Position numbers and translations under genes: made by a program
IMG/VR virus record: IMGVR_UViG_3300009786_000013
Location: 1 to 60,365 of that record
Length of the DNA stretch: 60,365 bases
Source: a virus
Reading direction: 5' to 3' (one strand)
Notes under the pieces: generated by a model
Told to the model about the DNA's origin: nothing
Databases searched by the model: none
What the model saw: the letters and a program-made list of their open reading frames with translations, nothing else
In this document: piece by piece, positions 1 through 9,381 of the stretch
Position numbering within the stretch: position 1 is the stretch's first letter
Layout of the letters: the number at the start of each line of letters is the position of its first letter

Positions 1-1
1 A

Positions 2-976
2 CTCGGCCTGGACGACCACCTCATGTCCGTCGCCAACGCCCACGAAACCAACTGTTACCTTCTCCAGCAGCGCGTCCGCGACCCCAAGGGTCAACCGGGC
101 CTGGAGCGGGAGCCAGTCAACTTCGACCTCGTCGGGGAACTCGGCAAGACCGCATCCAGCAAGACCTCGAGCCCGAATGAGGAAAAGGACATCGTCCACC
201 TGCTTCTTACGGTGGGTAAGGCTGTCCACTACGACGACATTGAGAATCGGTTTTACCCCTCTGGTACGACCTCCAGATCACTTGAGGCTCTCGAGGGTGA
301 AGGCACCATCTACTGGAACCCAAGCTCGGAGATGATCTACCTGCGGAATCCAGGCAAGGCCAAGAAGGAGTATGGGCACAAGAGGGTCCGACTCGCCTTC
401 AACAAGTACAACGCCCCCGAGCTCATCGGCCAGCTCCTGACCGTCCTCAAGAAGGAGGGACTCAAGGATGCGGAGAACCAGATCAGGATGAAGAAGATCC
501 CGCAGCTCATCGAGAAGGCGTGGTCCGAGAGGGACGCCGCAGAACGCCTGGCTGCCACCTGGTTCGGTCGTACATCCACCGATTCCGGAGCTGGTTCGGC
601 CGAGGGGCACTTCTTCGACAACCCCGAGCGCCGCGAGGTCCGGGAGTTCCACGACACGGGGGCCGTGAGCAACGATCCCGCAGCAGCCGCACAGTCCGTG
701 GAGAACATGGAGGAGTACACGGAGGAGGCCAAGGCCCCCTCGGGCGACGTCACCTCCCCCGCCGATGCGGCGCAGGCCGCCAAGGCCGCACCGCCCACAC
801 CTGCAGAGATCAGGGAACTCCCCGGCGACGCCGCCGTGAGCACCCTCAATCGTTACATCATAAAGACCGAGGAGCCCGTCACGGGCGTCCCCGAATCCAG
901 GGACGATCTCCCGAAGCACCCCGAGGAGGGTGCCAAGGTGGGCCGGGCTTGGCGGGTCATGAAGGAGGAGAACTGA
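2..976 (+). CDS. Unknown protein with winged-helix-like segment, 5' end cut by window
   Basis: The reading frame is open to the window's left edge, and the first internal ATG (position 23) has no Shine-Dalgarno site, so the true start probably lies upstream. Counting from that ATG, residues about 53-105 look like a winged helix: a helix, a second helix, a recognition-like segment (TTSRSLEALEGEG) and a beta wing ending in MIYLRNP. Residues about 120-185 are helical and charged; the C-terminal third is low-complexity and rich in Ala, Pro and Glu. The gene ends one base before the next begins. Its place ahead of the terminase genes would suit a packaging or DNA-binding role, but that is inference; I do not recognise a family. 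Confidence 0.75.
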   Translation, partial: LGLDDHLMSVANAHETNCYLLQQRVRDPKGQPGLEREPVNFDLVGELGKTASSKTSSPNEEKDIVHLLLTVGKAVHYDDIENRFYPSGTTSRSLEALEGEGTIYWNPSSEMIYLRNPGKAKKEYGHKRVRLAFNKYNAPELIGQLLTVLKKEGLKDAENQIRMKKIPQLIEKAWSERDAAERLAATWFGRTSTDSGAGSAEGHFFDNPERREVREFHDTGAVSNDPAAAAQSVENMEEYTEEAKAPSGDVTSPADAAQAAKAAPPTPAEIRELPGDAAVSTLNRYIIKTEEPVTGVPESRDDLPKHPEEGAKVGRAWRVMKEEN

Positions 977-977
977 C

Positions 978-1514
978 ATGGCAAAGGGAACACAACCACC
1001 ATTCACCATACTTGTGGCGAACCTGAACTCTCCCTCCGACCCGAGTGCGGGCGTAGCTGCGGGGAAGGCGCGCATAGCATTCACGACGCAACTCGTCAGA
1101 AACGCTGACGGAAACTGTCGCACTGGGACACTTTCCGGCGCCGTATCCGGCTGCACGGCCTCCATCACCGTCACCACCGGGGGTGCGGATCCCGTGGCTC
1201 CGACAGCGCAGCTTGAGGATGTCATCCACATCGGTGGTGTTGAGATCATCGAGGACAGAGACTTCACTGTGACTGCCACGAACGCAGACGCCACCGCTAC
1301 GGCCCTCGCCACCGCCATCAACAACCTGGACGACTTCTCAGCCGAGGTGAACGGCGTCACGACCAACCAGGTGGACATCACAGGACCCATCGGCCCAGTG
1401 AAGATCCCCATCAAGATCGTGACCCGCTCCGGCAACTATTCGCTCTCCGGCAACGACGGCGACAATATGACCCAAGGCGGCCCTTCCATCGGCGCCCCCA
1501 CCATCACTTCATAG
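978..1514 (+). CDS. Probable virion protein, beta-rich, unknown
   Basis: A 178-aa protein rich in Thr, Ala and Val with an alternating pattern typical of beta structure. Around residues 92-120 it has a segment (FTVTATNADATATALATAI) of the kind that recurs in phage sheath, fibre and decoration proteins, where a beta strand is followed by an amphipathic Ala/Asn helix. No signal peptide or membrane segment is visible. It starts one base after the upstream gene, with an SD site (AAGGAGG) in that gene's last codons, and is followed by a 75-base gap. A minor structural role is likely from composition and context; no precise family is recognised. Confidence 0.7.
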   Translation: MAKGTQPPFTILVANLNSPSDPSAGVAAGKARIAFTTQLVRNADGNCRTGTLSGAVSGCTASITVTTGGADPVAPTAQLEDVIHIGGVEIIEDRDFTVTATNADATATALATAINNLDDFSAEVNGVTTNQVDITGPIGPVKIPIKIVTRSGNYSLSGNDGDNMTQGGPSIGAPTITS

Positions 1515-1589
1515 CCCCCCTGGGCGGTGACTCTCCTATTCTCGGTACGGTGGTAGGGCGTTCAACGTACTGTCCATAGGAGGAATGAC

Positions 1590-2270
1590 ATGCCCAGATC
1601 AAAGGGTCAGACAAAGGCCGCAAAGGTCGCAATACTCGCAAAGGCTCCCGCCGATGCGACCCGGGTAAGGGTGCTCGACGAGTTCGGCAAGGAGAAGTAC
1701 AGGGGCCTGGATGCCGTCCTGGACACTGACACCATCGACGTCAAGAAGGACGGATCCCCCGTGGTCATGAAGGGGAAGCCGGGCCGCAAGGGAAACCCCC
1801 GCAACGCCCCCGTGGCGAACCAGGCAGTTGCAGATGCCATCCGGCGCAAGGACGACATCCTCGACGAGGATCAAGTCCTGAATGCCGCCAAGCAGGCACC
1901 TGAGTCCTCGGAGGTTCTGCATCAGGTCATGATCCAACTCGCGGAGGAGGCGGCCAGTCTGAAGTTCGAGAGGACGGAGGCCGAGCGCAAGGGTGACGGC
2001 ACCAGCAACATCTCGCAGCGGCGAGCTCGCATCCTCCAGGCCGTCGGCGACACCTGGCTGAAGAGGAAGGCACAACTCACGACGCAGGGGTTGAACCTCG
2101 ATGGTCCCGAGTTCCAGGCTGTCTTCAGTCTCATCTCCGAGACCTTCAAGGATGCCATGCTCGAGGCGGGCGCTCGACCCGAGATGGTGGAAACCGTTTT
2201 CGCCAAGTTCGCAGGAAAACTTACTGATGAGTGGCAGGTGGAGGCCAAGCACCGCATGAAGGATTCATAG
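1590..2270 (+). CDS. Candidate terminase small subunit
   Basis: A 226-aa, mostly helical protein ending one base before TerL. An SD site (ATAGGAGG) sits just upstream of the ATG. The N-terminal 80 residues are basic (several Lys-rich and Arg-rich clusters) and could contact DNA; residues 110-226 form long amphipathic helices, including a Gln/Arg-rich helix around SNISQRRARILQAVGDTWL. Small terminase subunits normally sit directly upstream of TerL, combine a DNA-binding N-terminus with an oligomerising helical core, and are highly divergent. The call rests mainly on position, size and helicity; no diagnostic motif is visible. Confidence 0.5.
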   Translation: MPRSKGQTKAAKVAILAKAPADATRVRVLDEFGKEKYRGLDAVLDTDTIDVKKDGSPVVMKGKPGRKGNPRNAPVANQAVADAIRRKDDILDEDQVLNAAKQAPESSEVLHQVMIQLAEEAASLKFERTEAERKGDGTSNISQRRARILQAVGDTWLKRKAQLTTQGLNLDGPEFQAVFSLISETFKDAMLEAGARPEMVETVFAKFAGKLTDEWQVEAKHRMKDS

Positions 2271-2271
2271 G

Positions 2272-4095
2272 ATGGGATTGTCAGATGTGGCCCTCTCTGT
2301 GGGCAAAGTGGATTCGGGGAATGTGGAGGTGGCTGACATCATCACCTTCATTGAAGCTCCCTGGGGGCTCGGGATGAGGTTGTTCCCCGTCCAGAAGATC
2401 ATTCTCAAGGCCCACTACGGGATCCCCCTCGACGACAAGGCGACCTTCAAGCTCTCCGACTGGCAGAAGAAGGATTTTCGGGATGTCACCGAGGTCGAGT
2501 ACCTCCAGATGCTCCACAAGGAGGGCCGCTCCAACATCTCCGAGGTGGTTGAGGGGGACGAGCGGCGAGAGCTCATCCTCTCCATCGGTCGGCGGTCGGG
2601 CAAGACCACTCTGGCAGCCTGTGTGTCCGCCTATGAAACATATAAGCTCATGAAGAAGGGCGACCCGCAGGACTACTACGGCCTACCGAGCTCGAACAAC
2701 ATCCAGATCATCTCCGTCGCTACGGACAAGGATCAGGCGGGCCTACTCTACCAAGAGGTGTCGGGCCACTACCGCAACTGTGCCTTCTTCCACCCCTACA
2801 TGGCTAACAACACCATGTCGTATGCGCGGTTCCAGACCCCTCAGGACATTGAGCGGTACGGCAAGTACGAGGACGACCCCAACGCCAAGGCCACCGTCAA
2901 GATCACTTTCCGGAGCTGCGTGGCGAAGGGTCTTCGTGGTGCTGGTAACCTCGTGGTCATCTTGGATGAGGTCGCCCACTTCACCGACTCCGGCCAGAGC
3001 TCTGCGGCGGCGGTCTACAATGCGGTCACGCCCTCGACCTCGGCCTTTTCACCCAAGGATCCAACCGACTCGAGGATCCCCATCGGTCCAGTCGAGGGAC
3101 GCATCATCTCCATCAGCTCCCCTCTCGGCCGACAGGGCCAGTTCTACAAGCTGTTCCAGATCGCCATGCGCGGCGGGGCAGCCTCCAAGAACATGCTCGC
3201 CATCCAGGCTCCGACCTGGGAGGTGAACCCCACCGTTCCAGCAGGTGAGTTTCAGAAGCACTACGTGAAAGATGCCGCTGTGTTCTGGACCGAGTACGGC
3301 GGTGTGTTCACCGACCGCACGAAGGGGTGGATCGACAAGGAGGCCGATCTTATGGCCTGCATCGACCCCGCAGCTCGCCCCGCTCTCAGCGGCAAGGTCA
3401 GGCAGCCGCACTTCCTCGGGCTCGACCTCGGCCTTGTGGGCGATGGATCCGCCATCGCCATCGGGCACATCAACGAGGATCAGAGGATCATCGTCGATTA
3501 TGTGGACAAGATTCAGGCGGGGTACGGGGAGCACATCGGTAAGGACCGCCTTGAGTTCGAGGATGTGGCCGACTGGGTGTTGGCCCTCAGCAAGAGGTTC
3601 TATCTGGTTGAGGGGATGTTCGACCAGTGGGCGGGTATCCCGCTCGAGCAGGCACTTGTGAAGAGGGGTCTACGGCAGATGCGGGCTGAGTCAATGACGA
3701 AGCCGAAGGTGTCCGAGATGTTCCGCAACTTCAAGGACATGATGTTCGACCAGAGGGTCATCCTCTATGACCATCCGATCCCCGAGGGGAAGGATCACTG
3801 TCCCTACATTACGGAGATTCTGGAGCTTCAGGCCGAGTATCACTCTAAGTATGTCACCACGGTCGAGGCACCGAACATTGAGGGCAAGCACGACGATATG
3901 TCGGATGCTCTGATCCGTATGGTCTGGCTCGCCAGCAACGCTCTCGGCAAGCCCCGGTATATCGCCACCCTGAAGGTCCAGCGCGGCGGAGAGTCCCAGA
4001 CCTCCAGGCGTAGGAGGGCCCGCGTCAAGGCGCTGGCTGGCGGCACATCTCCTGACAGACAGGCGCCGCCGGGTTCAAAGGGGAGGAAGTGGTGA
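2272..4095 (+). CDS. terL: Terminase large subunit (ATPase-nuclease)
   Basis: DNA-packaging motor that docks on the portal, hydrolyses ATP to translocate DNA and cuts concatemers. The ATPase domain shows a Walker A-like GRRSGKT (residues 106-112) and a Walker B LVVILDE (227-233) with Asp232 and catalytic Glu233. The C-terminal RNase H-like nuclease shows a first acidic residue in FLGLDLG (Asp385) and the terminal acidic motif HDDMSD (540-545). The 607-aa length suits the family. It starts right after the small-subunit candidate and its stop overlaps the next start. All hallmark residues are present, so it should be active. Confidence 0.95.
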   Translation: MGLSDVALSVGKVDSGNVEVADIITFIEAPWGLGMRLFPVQKIILKAHYGIPLDDKATFKLSDWQKKDFRDVTEVEYLQMLHKEGRSNISEVVEGDERRELILSIGRRSGKTTLAACVSAYETYKLMKKGDPQDYYGLPSSNNIQIISVATDKDQAGLLYQEVSGHYRNCAFFHPYMANNTMSYARFQTPQDIERYGKYEDDPNAKATVKITFRSCVAKGLRGAGNLVVILDEVAHFTDSGQSSAAAVYNAVTPSTSAFSPKDPTDSRIPIGPVEGRIISISSPLGRQGQFYKLFQIAMRGGAASKNMLAIQAPTWEVNPTVPAGEFQKHYVKDAAVFWTEYGGVFTDRTKGWIDKEADLMACIDPAARPALSGKVRQPHFLGLDLGLVGDGSAIAIGHINEDQRIIVDYVDKIQAGYGEHIGKDRLEFEDVADWVLALSKRFYLVEGMFDQWAGIPLEQALVKRGLRQMRAESMTKPKVSEMFRNFKDMMFDQRVILYDHPIPEGKDHCPYITEILELQAEYHSKYVTTVEAPNIEGKHDDMSDALIRMVWLASNALGKPRYIATLKVQRGGESQTSRRRRARVKALAGGTSPDRQAPPGSKGRKW

Positions 4096-4343
4096 GCGAC
4101 TGGCAACCAAGCGCAACTGCCCATCGGATCATCATGAGGATCTTGGAGTCCTCGTTTGCCGACGAGGTGGTGCATATCCAGAAGGAGTATGACCATGTGG
4201 TCGGGGCCTTCGAGGCTGGGGGTGGTTCTTGGTATCGCTTCCATAGGGGATCCATAGAGGACATCCAGCTCTTGAAGAGGCTTGTGAAAGCAGCCGTGAA
4301 GAAGGGGCACATTTCAAGGCGGGGATTCCCGAATAGGAGATAG
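4092..4343 (+). CDS. Small unknown protein
   Basis: An 83-aa basic protein overlapping the end of terL. Two in-frame GTG codons are possible (4089 and 4092); I choose 4092 because it forms a GTGA overlap with the terL stop and lies five bases after the SD core GGAGG at 4082-4086, whereas 4089 is too close. The sequence is helical, with a C-terminal Lys/Arg-rich tail. No motif or membrane segment is recognisable. Translational coupling to terL suggests co-expression with packaging genes. Confidence 0.65.
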   Translation: MSDWQPSATAHRIIMRILESSFADEVVHIQKEYDHVVGAFEAGGGSWYRFHRGSIEDIQLLKRLVKAAVKKGHISRRGFPNRR

Positions 4344-4345
4344 AA

Positions 4346-4918
4346 ATGAGTGTGCAACTAAATATCACACAGCACGATGTGGACATGATGCTCATGGGGG
4401 ACACTCTGCCTGTCGAGGCAGGCCCCGTGCTTCGATCCAACGGATGGCGCGGGGGGACCTTTGTGGCTTACGCCACCGGCGACGGGCGCGATTTCACCGT
4501 GGAGATCTCGGACGGAGTCCTCGCCGTAGGGTTCCTCCTGTTCCCGAGTGAGGGCTACCCGCCGACCAGGGGCGGTGACCCGCATCAGAACTTCACCGCA
4601 TACCAACTCGCCACGGCCGGCGTCACCGCCGCAGCCTCCGGGGCATCCGTCCTCACGATGATCGCGGGCGGCGGGCGCTATCTCTTCAACCAGTTCGAGA
4701 CCACGGCGCTTGTCGGTGCCGGGACGAGGACGGGGGCCGCCATCACCTATGCACTCAACGACGATTTGAAGGTTTCCGAGAACGGCCTTTTGTGCAACGA
4801 CTCCGATGCAAACCTCCTGGCAGCTACGGGAGGGGCCTCAACTGTGTTCGTGGGGTATTGTTGTGTACCGCCCACCGCTGAAAGCGGTAGCAAGATCGGG
4901 GTGGATTTGAAGTTCTAA
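4346..4918 (+). CDS. Probable virion protein, unknown
   Basis: A 190-aa protein with no charged clusters and a beta-rich composition (many Gly, Ala, Thr, Val), typical of a phage surface or decoration protein. Features include GRDFTVEISDGVLAVGFLLF near residues 50-70 and a Gly/Ala-rich middle. A good SD site (ATAGGAGAT) precedes the ATG. It sits between terminase and portal, where some phages encode head-stabilising or minor capsid proteins. I do not recognise the family, and a structural role is inferred from composition and context only. Confidence 0.65.
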   Translation: MSVQLNITQHDVDMMLMGDTLPVEAGPVLRSNGWRGGTFVAYATGDGRDFTVEISDGVLAVGFLLFPSEGYPPTRGGDPHQNFTAYQLATAGVTAAASGASVLTMIAGGGRYLFNQFETTALVGAGTRTGAAITYALNDDLKVSENGLLCNDSDANLLAATGGASTVFVGYCCVPPTAESGSKIGVDLKF

Positions 4919-4925
4919 GGGGACA

Positions 4926-5231
4926 ATGATGGCCAAAAGGATCAGAGCAAATGCATCCCCCCACCCCGTTGACCGGGATGGGATGCGGAGGGTGGCAAGG
5001 GCTGAGGCCGAGTTGACCGCCGCTCTGAAGGTCTACTCCAAGTTTTCCTCTGGTGCAGGCCGCTCCCCCGCTCGTCGGAGAGCGGACGAGGCCGTGGGGG
5101 CCATCCGGGAAGCTCTGAAGAGGCTTGGGACTGTCAGGGGGGTTCACCCAGGGTATGACATGACTGATCCCGATCTTGCACCTGAGGGTACAAAGGTGGT
5201 CCGTAGGACCGAGCGGAGGGTTGCAGAATGA
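4926..5231 (+). CDS. Small basic helical protein upstream of portal
   Basis: A 101-aa basic protein; two adjacent ATG codons (4926, 4929) are possible starts behind a GGGGAC purine run. Its stop overlaps the portal start by four bases (ATGA), so the two are translationally coupled. Residues 18-35 include RRVARAEAEL, resembling the N-terminal RVAR-type motif seen in two small genes near 48 kb. Otherwise it is predicted helical, with a Pro/Asp-rich C-terminus. Function unknown; coupling hints at a portal-associated or early head role. Confidence 0.65.
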   Translation: MMAKRIRANASPHPVDRDGMRRVARAEAELTAALKVYSKFSSGAGRSPARRRADEAVGAIREALKRLGTVRGVHPGYDMTDPDLAPEGTKVVRRTERRVAE

Positions 5232-6934
5232 GCAAGAAGAAGATGATGCAGGAGCAGATCGAGGGGGCCGAGGAGGTCGCCAAGGTTCCCGGGCGTGAGA
5301 AGGTCTCCACGGGGAAACCCAAGAAGGTCGTCACCACGAACCTCCGGGCGAAGACCGCCTCGTTCCCCAACGGGGGCGGGACCATGGGGGGGTCCGGAGG
5401 GAACTTCTACAGCCCCGAGCTGTCAACGGACTTCCTCGAGCTTCCACAGTCTCTCGACGAGCAGCGCAACTACTATCGGTTTTTCTACCGTTCTGACCCC
5501 TTCGTAGGGCAGGCCATCGACCTCCACACCGAGCTCCCTCTCTCGAAGGTCCGCCTGAACATTCCGAAAGCCCAGGATCGGGATCTTGCCAGGAGGTCCC
5601 TTGAGTTCTGTGAGAAGTGGGCCCGGGATGTGGGCCTCCTGCACAGGCTTATTGAGATCGTCCACGACTACTACCTTCTTGGGGAGGTGTTCATCTTCGT
5701 GGAGGACGGCAGCCCCGACATGCCCGAGGACATCCGGCAGGAACTCGTTCGGGTGGTGAACGAGGAGACTGGCGATGCCGTCGAGGAGTGGCGGGATCGT
5801 GACGATGCTGATGCCAGAGCTGTTGACTGGCTCAAGAAGAACTACAAGGGATGGTCCGCCATCCGGGTCCTCCCACCGGAGCAGATCCACATGGAGGCGT
5901 TCCCTTTCACGGACGAGCGCATCATCGAGCTCATCCCTGACTCGAAGACCAAGGATCTGATCAACCAGGCCGATGCTGGGGATGCACAGGCATTTAGGGT
6001 TGTCGATTCTATGCCTGCGGATGTGGTCAGTTCCATCCGCATGGGGGAGAACATCTCCCTGAACACGGATCCAGAGGCAGGGTCGTTCGTCTACTACATG
6101 TCCCGCAAGAAGTCGCAGTACGAGGCCCGCGGACACAGCATCCTCGAGCGGTGCATCCGGACCCTTGTCTACCGTGACAAGCTCCGCCAGGCCCAGACCT
6201 CTATCGCCTCGAGGCACATGACTCCGATCCGGGTCGTCTACGGCGAGGATATGGACATGGGCGATGTTGAGGAGCTCAGGGACCAAGTGGACCTGGCCCT
6301 CCAGGACCCCGACTATTCCATCATCGCCAACTTCCAGATCAACTGGGAGGAGATGGGGGCCGACTCGAGGCTTCTCGACCTCTCCGGCGAGTATGATCTC
6401 ACCGACCGGCAGATCTATGCCGGTCTCGGGGTCACCGAGAGTCTACTGTCCGGAGAGTCCTCCTACTCTGGGGACCGCATCAACCTCGAAGTCATCAATA
6501 CGCGGTACATGCTCCTGCGGGAGATCCTCCAGGACATGGTTGAGGAGTACATCCTCAAGCCCATGTGTGCGCGCATGGGCTTCGTGGAGAAGACGGAGTC
6601 TGGGGACGAGGTTGTGTTCCCGAGGCTGTCCTTCACCCGGCTGTCCCTCCGCGACAATGCTGATACCTTCGACGCCCTGTTCAACCTCTATCAGAAGGGG
6701 TCTTTGGACATCGACATCATCCTGGAGCTCCTGAACATCGACCCCGAATCCACAAAGGAGAAGCTCGAGAGGGATCTGTTCGGACTCAACGACGCGACCT
6801 TCAACGAGGTTCTGCGCGGGGTTTACGGGGAGGTCGGCCGTGACTTGGCTGAGAACTCCGATGTCAGCGAGATCATCGCAGAGAAGCTCGGCCTCAAGTA
6901 TGCGAAACCCTCTGAAGAGGGTGGGCGGTTCTGA
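5228..6934 (+). CDS. Portal protein
   Basis: A 568-aa protein whose layout matches phage portal proteins: a disordered Lys-rich N-terminus (1-60), then the family-like entry segment YYRFFYRSDPFVGQAIDLH (about residues 79-97), a mixed wing domain, and a long helical region with IYAGLGVTESLLSGESSYSG (about 397-416), where portals typically carry the stem and crown junction (start of the 'GLP-E' type segment). Portals form the 12-subunit ring at one capsid vertex through which TerL pumps DNA. It follows terL by three small genes and overlaps its upstream neighbour by ATGA. No membrane segments are visible. Confidence 0.85.
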   Translation: MSKKKMMQEQIEGAEEVAKVPGREKVSTGKPKKVVTTNLRAKTASFPNGGGTMGGSGGNFYSPELSTDFLELPQSLDEQRNYYRFFYRSDPFVGQAIDLHTELPLSKVRLNIPKAQDRDLARRSLEFCEKWARDVGLLHRLIEIVHDYYLLGEVFIFVEDGSPDMPEDIRQELVRVVNEETGDAVEEWRDRDDADARAVDWLKKNYKGWSAIRVLPPEQIHMEAFPFTDERIIELIPDSKTKDLINQADAGDAQAFRVVDSMPADVVSSIRMGENISLNTDPEAGSFVYYMSRKKSQYEARGHSILERCIRTLVYRDKLRQAQTSIASRHMTPIRVVYGEDMDMGDVEELRDQVDLALQDPDYSIIANFQINWEEMGADSRLLDLSGEYDLTDRQIYAGLGVTESLLSGESSYSGDRINLEVINTRYMLLREILQDMVEEYILKPMCARMGFVEKTESGDEVVFPRLSFTRLSLRDNADTFDALFNLYQKGSLDIDIILELLNIDPESTKEKLERDLFGLNDATFNEVLRGVYGEVGRDLAENSDVSEIIAEKLGLKYAKPSEEGGRF

Positions 6935-6978
6935 GCCTATCCCCCGATACGGGGTAGGACCCCGTTGAAGGAGGCATT

Positions 6979-9231
6979 GTGCCGGAGGCAGGCAAAATCA
7001 GAAGGATGGCGGAGGACGAGATCCCCATGCTCCCCATCATGGAGCCTGGGTACAACCTCCGAGAGATGGCGAAGCAACTCGCCCTTCTTGAGGACCACCT
7101 GTTCCAGGAGGCCAAGCGATGCCCCGACTGCATCCGCAAGCACTTCCTCACCGTGGAGGCCCTGCTCGAGGAGGCCGTGACCCTCGACGAGTCCGGCGAC
7201 CTTGCAGAGCAAATCCCCGAGGTCGTGGACTGGATCCGCGAGCTCCAGGGTGAGTGGATCGATGGAACCAACCCCGCAGAGATAGCACAGGCCCTCCGAG
7301 GACTCCGCAAGCAGGTGTCGGAGGACGTGTTCGACGTCCGCGAGCTCCAGGCATCCTGTGTAGCAACCAGATACGCCGCCCTCACCTTCACCGTCCACGG
7401 GTACGAGTATCCGGATGATGGCCCCCACGCGAAACTCATGTCTCAGTACATGGCCCCGCCCGACGACAAGTACAGCGAGGCAAAGTGGAACCTGTACCGG
7501 GACTGGGCGAAGAAGCGGCGTGTGAGCAAGGACGACATGGAGGCCGTCCTGGAGGCGTTCGACAACGGCATGGCCAACTACGTCCTCCGAGGCCCCGCCC
7601 GCAAACCGAAGGATCTCGATGAGATCGCACGGCGCCTACAGATCAAGGTGGGGACCAAGTCGCCCGCCGAGCGTGAGGACGAAGAGGTCGAGAGACTGGT
7701 CCGCAGGAATCCGACGAAGAAGCCGCCACGCCACGACCTCCGCCGGGAGCGCATCCGGGTGGAGGACGACCCCGACATCGAAGATCTCGGCCAGGAGGGG
7801 GACAAGGACATCTCCCGCAACTTCAAGCGCGTGGGGTCCGAGCTCATCTCGAGTGTGATCCGGCTCCACCACCTCAAACTTGTCACGGCCGTGGTTCGGC
7901 GGCGAGTTGGGAGTCATTCACCGGGTGACACTTGGAAGTCAGATAGCGGTGCCTGGTACGGGATGAGTCCCGCCGGGACCACGCAGGGGTTCGAGGACGA
8001 TCAGGAAGCTGCCAAGGCCTTCGCCTCCGGCGGCGATGGGGAAGCACCCGAGGACGAGGCGCCCGAAGATACGGGTCCCTCTCGGGAGGATCTCGAGAAG
8101 GAGCTGGCCGAATCCGCCGGAAACGCGCACGACTCCATGGCGGACGCCGGCCTTCCGGACGCTTTTGACCAGGCCCTATCCGGCCTGGACGAGGCGGGGC
8201 AGGCCGAGATGGGCGCCGCGTATGCGGAGGCCCGGGCCGGATTGGTCGGTGGGGGACTATCTGCCGCCGAAGCGGAGAAGGCCCTGTCGGAACCCTACAC
8301 GGGTAGCGACCCCAAGAAGCTCGGGGCGGCATTGGCCGCTGCGGAGTACGCCAAGAAGGTCACCCTGAACCCGCTCATGTCGGGTGGCCCGATGTCGCCC
8401 CCGGGAAACATCTCCCCTCCCTCCCCAGAGCAAGTGGCCCGCCGGACCACCGAATCCTTCGAGAATGCGAAGGACATGTCTACCGACCAGAGGAAGGAGC
8501 AGGCGGACGGCCTGCTCGAGGAGATGAAGGGACTCGACGAGGGAACCGCCAGACATGCGGAGGCCAAGGCCGCCCTCCAGGGGCTCCAGCTCGCTGCAAT
8601 CGTGGACGGGGTGGACGAGGACGACTTCCCCGGCGGGAAGGAGGCGGCGCCTCCTAAGGCGTTCCAGTCGATGGTCAAGATGCTGGCCTCGCAGCCCGGC
8701 GGCCTCGCACTCCTCACGGCCCCCGCAGAAAAGATGTACGAACCGGACCACAGGGCCCTGCTCCAGCAGTCGATGAACGGTCTCTCCGATGAGGCTTTCA
8801 TGGAGGTCCTGGGCGGCTCCGACAGCGGACCTGGGTCCATAGCCAAGATGCTTGAGGACGCCGACGACCCTTCCATGAGGAGGCAACTCCGAGAGATGGC
8901 CATGGAGTGGCACATGGACGAGGCATCCATCCTGCCCGCCATCATCCAGGAGCAGAACCCGAATGCATCCCCACAGGAGATCACGGACCAACTCCGGGAG
9001 GCCGAGGACGACCAGGCCGACCTGGAGAGGCGCATCGGCGAGGGTTACGAAGACGACGGGGCCGATGAGGTTCTCCGGATCATAGAGGAGACAAGGCGGC
9101 AGCAAGTGGAGAACATTAGGGGGGAGGACGCCACCGGCCCTGCATCGGCCAATGCCGATGCATTTCTGGAAACTGGCGACCGCTCACAACTTCTCACAGG
9201 GACGGACCCCCCTCTCCCAAGCCCCCTGTGA
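6979..9231 (+). CDS. Large unknown protein between portal and prohead core genes
   Basis: A 750-aa, highly charged, mostly helical protein starting with GTG behind a strong SD (AAGGAGG at 6968-6974). The N-terminal 130 residues are helical and include CPDCIRKHFLTVEALLEEA (about residues 48-66), a CxxCxxKH element that could bind metal. Residues 205-285 are basic and Arg-rich; 340-420 are acidic and disordered; a long helical C-terminal half follows, with the last 40 residues disordered. The position suggests a head-associated or internal protein. A short hairpin (CCCCG-ATA-CGGGG) lies in the gap before it. No family is recognised. Confidence 0.75.
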   Translation: MPEAGKIRRMAEDEIPMLPIMEPGYNLREMAKQLALLEDHLFQEAKRCPDCIRKHFLTVEALLEEAVTLDESGDLAEQIPEVVDWIRELQGEWIDGTNPAEIAQALRGLRKQVSEDVFDVRELQASCVATRYAALTFTVHGYEYPDDGPHAKLMSQYMAPPDDKYSEAKWNLYRDWAKKRRVSKDDMEAVLEAFDNGMANYVLRGPARKPKDLDEIARRLQIKVGTKSPAEREDEEVERLVRRNPTKKPPRHDLRRERIRVEDDPDIEDLGQEGDKDISRNFKRVGSELISSVIRLHHLKLVTAVVRRRVGSHSPGDTWKSDSGAWYGMSPAGTTQGFEDDQEAAKAFASGGDGEAPEDEAPEDTGPSREDLEKELAESAGNAHDSMADAGLPDAFDQALSGLDEAGQAEMGAAYAEARAGLVGGGLSAAEAEKALSEPYTGSDPKKLGAALAAAEYAKKVTLNPLMSGGPMSPPGNISPPSPEQVARRTTESFENAKDMSTDQRKEQADGLLEEMKGLDEGTARHAEAKAALQGLQLAAIVDGVDEDDFPGGKEAAPPKAFQSMVKMLASQPGGLALLTAPAEKMYEPDHRALLQQSMNGLSDEAFMEVLGGSDSGPGSIAKMLEDADDPSMRRQLREMAMEWHMDEASILPAIIQEQNPNASPQEITDQLREAEDDQADLERRIGEGYEDDGADEVLRIIEETRRQQVENIRGEDATGPASANADAFLETGDRSQLLTGTDPPLPSPL

Positions 9232-9271
9232 CCATCCAGGGTCCCTCCTTTCGATGGAGCATCTATATGGA

Positions 9272-9381
9272 TTGACAATAATACGAGGGACGTTCGGTAG
9301 GGTATCGTTCGACCCGACCCGGGCACAAAATCATGGCTCCCCCGAGGGGCCTTCAATAGGACAAACGGAGGAACCCCCAAA
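9272..9381 (+). promoter_or_regulatory. Possible promoter and leader hairpin before acidic core gene
   Basis: This 150-base gap holds an AT-richer patch with TTGACA at 9272-9277 and GGTAGGGT at 9296-9303. The spacing between them is longer than the usual 17 bases for a sigma-70 pair, so it is a weak candidate; the second element matches a motif that recurs before other genes here. Further on, GGCTCCCCCGAGGGGCC (around 9333-9349) can form a short hairpin ahead of the ribosome site ACGGAGGA. Confidence 0.3.

Noticed and set aside
278-1435. 385-residue minus-strand open frame opposite the first two genes
   Set aside because: It lies fully antisense to two well-supported genes and has the Leu/Val/Gly/Arg bias produced by the complement of GC-rich coding DNA; no SD site or family motif.
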